Below are positions 63,501 through 64,000 of a DNA stretch of 64,000 nucleotides, in pieces. The DNA is taken from assembly GCA_019417465.1 (NCBI GenBank), contig DXVF01000008.1:29434-93433 (forward strand). The letters run 5' to 3'. This DNA is from Clostridiales bacterium (lineage in GTDB: Bacteria; Bacillota; Clostridia; TANB77; CAG-508). The translations under genes and the position numbers were made by a program. The notes beneath the pieces are model-generated. The model was not told the origin of the DNA. It did not search any database and saw nothing but the letters and a program-made list of their open reading frames with translations. Each line of letters opens with the position of its first letter. The first letter of the stretch is position 1.

Positions 63501-63788
63501 TTATCTTTTTCTATTATTATGTTCTTTTTTAAATAATTTATTCTTTTTTCCTTCTCTATAAGCTCTTTTATATAATTTTACAAATTGTGCCTCACAATTT
63601 TCTGTTAATATTTGATCACAAACTAACATATTATTAATTATACTTTCTCTTAACCCTTCATCTTTTATATTACTTGCTCTGTCTAAAAATTTTTCTAATG
63701 CCCTTATGTATTTTTCATCACTTTCTTTCCAATTTTCTCCAACTATATTATTTATAAAAAATTTCTTTTGTATTGTAAATATTCCCAT
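63501..63788 (-). CDS. Hypothetical protein
   Basis: 95 residues, helical and basic (EKFLDRASNIKDEGLRESII, KLYKRAYREGKKNKLFKK). No family recognised. SD GGAGG. It lies just upstream of the TauE genes; 63789-64000 holds nothing visible. Confidence 0.5.
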   Translation of the reverse strand: MGIFTIQKKFFINNIVGENWKESDEKYIRALEKFLDRASNIKDEGLRESIINNMLVCDQILTENCEAQFVKLYKRAYREGKKNKLFKKEHNNRKR

Positions 63789-64000
63789 TTCAAGCCTCCT
63801 ATTAATTTGTTTATATAATTTTAATACACTAAATTGTAAATTTCAACCATTTTTTACAAAAAAAGTAAAATAATACAATTTTTTCCTGTAAATTTTTAGT
63901 ATATTATCACAAATTTTGTAAAATTACAATATTAATTTCAAAATTAATATTAATTTATTGGTTAATTTTTAAAAACTAATACTAATTTATATAAAATATC

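Overview
The window is very AT-rich and reads as the chromosome of an anaerobic, endospore-forming Firmicute of the clostridial type. The sporulation set (spoIIID, spoIVFA/spoIVFB, yabG-veg, a SipL-like DUF3794+LysM protein, yunB, yyaC) sits beside oxygen-sensitive fermentation enzymes: pyruvate formate-lyase with its activase, and an electron-bifurcating [FeFe]-hydrogenase HydABC. Most genes are on the minus strand, use AGA for arginine and have strong Shine-Dalgarno (SD) sequences. No rRNA, tRNA or CRISPR array was seen.

Layout. 0-5 kb: tmk (partial), pyrF, a cysteine desulfurase, an M19 dipeptidase, a SpoIIID-like paralogue and an unknown gene. 5-10.7 kb: infC-rpmI-rplT, a membrane-tethered sigma factor with a VWA protein, and rplM-rpsI. 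10.8-16.7 kb: an ORF6N protein, a Cys-rich repeat protein, yunB, sipL-like, veg, yabG and a zinc-ribbon protein. 17-23.2 kb: a 5.76-kb element that splits spoIIID. 23.6-33.4 kb: a RelA/SpoT-domain gene, a heterodimeric ABC exporter, duplicated XRE regulators, a C39-like gene and pflB-pflA. 33.7-40.7 kb: a znu-type metal importer whose genes flank hydCBA. 41-64 kb: patatin, rpsF-ssb-rpsR, mscL, spoIVFA/B, yyaC, a DEAD-box helicase, guaA, guaB, an AlkD-like gene, a P-type ATPase, a deaminase-like protein, murI, a Cys-rich repeat protein and TauE-like half transporters.

Two systems stand out. First, spoIIID is cut in two by a skin-like element. The 5' half (22996-23159) and 3' half (17082-17239) are both on the minus strand. 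They share a 7-bp core (CAGTACA) in the same codon phase and join in frame to a complete 104-residue SpoIIID. The element carries a large serine recombinase at its edge, a PIN toxin/antitoxin pair, a PepC-like peptidase and a set of 17-bp palindromes. This resembles the sigK skin logic applied to a different mother-cell regulator.

Second, six otherwise intact conserved genes (pflB, hydA twice, hydB, znuA, znuB, one ABC exporter subunit) contain seven +1 frameshifts. All seven have the same form: a codon ending in T, one extra C, then an in-phase GGA glycine codon (NNT-C-GGA). Each is read in the zero frame as NNT CGG A. By eye I find no other in-frame CGG codon in the ordinary genes; CGG occurs elsewhere only in four genes, at least three of which have atypical composition. 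This points to programmed +1 frameshifting at a slowly decoded or unassigned CGG codon, not to decay.
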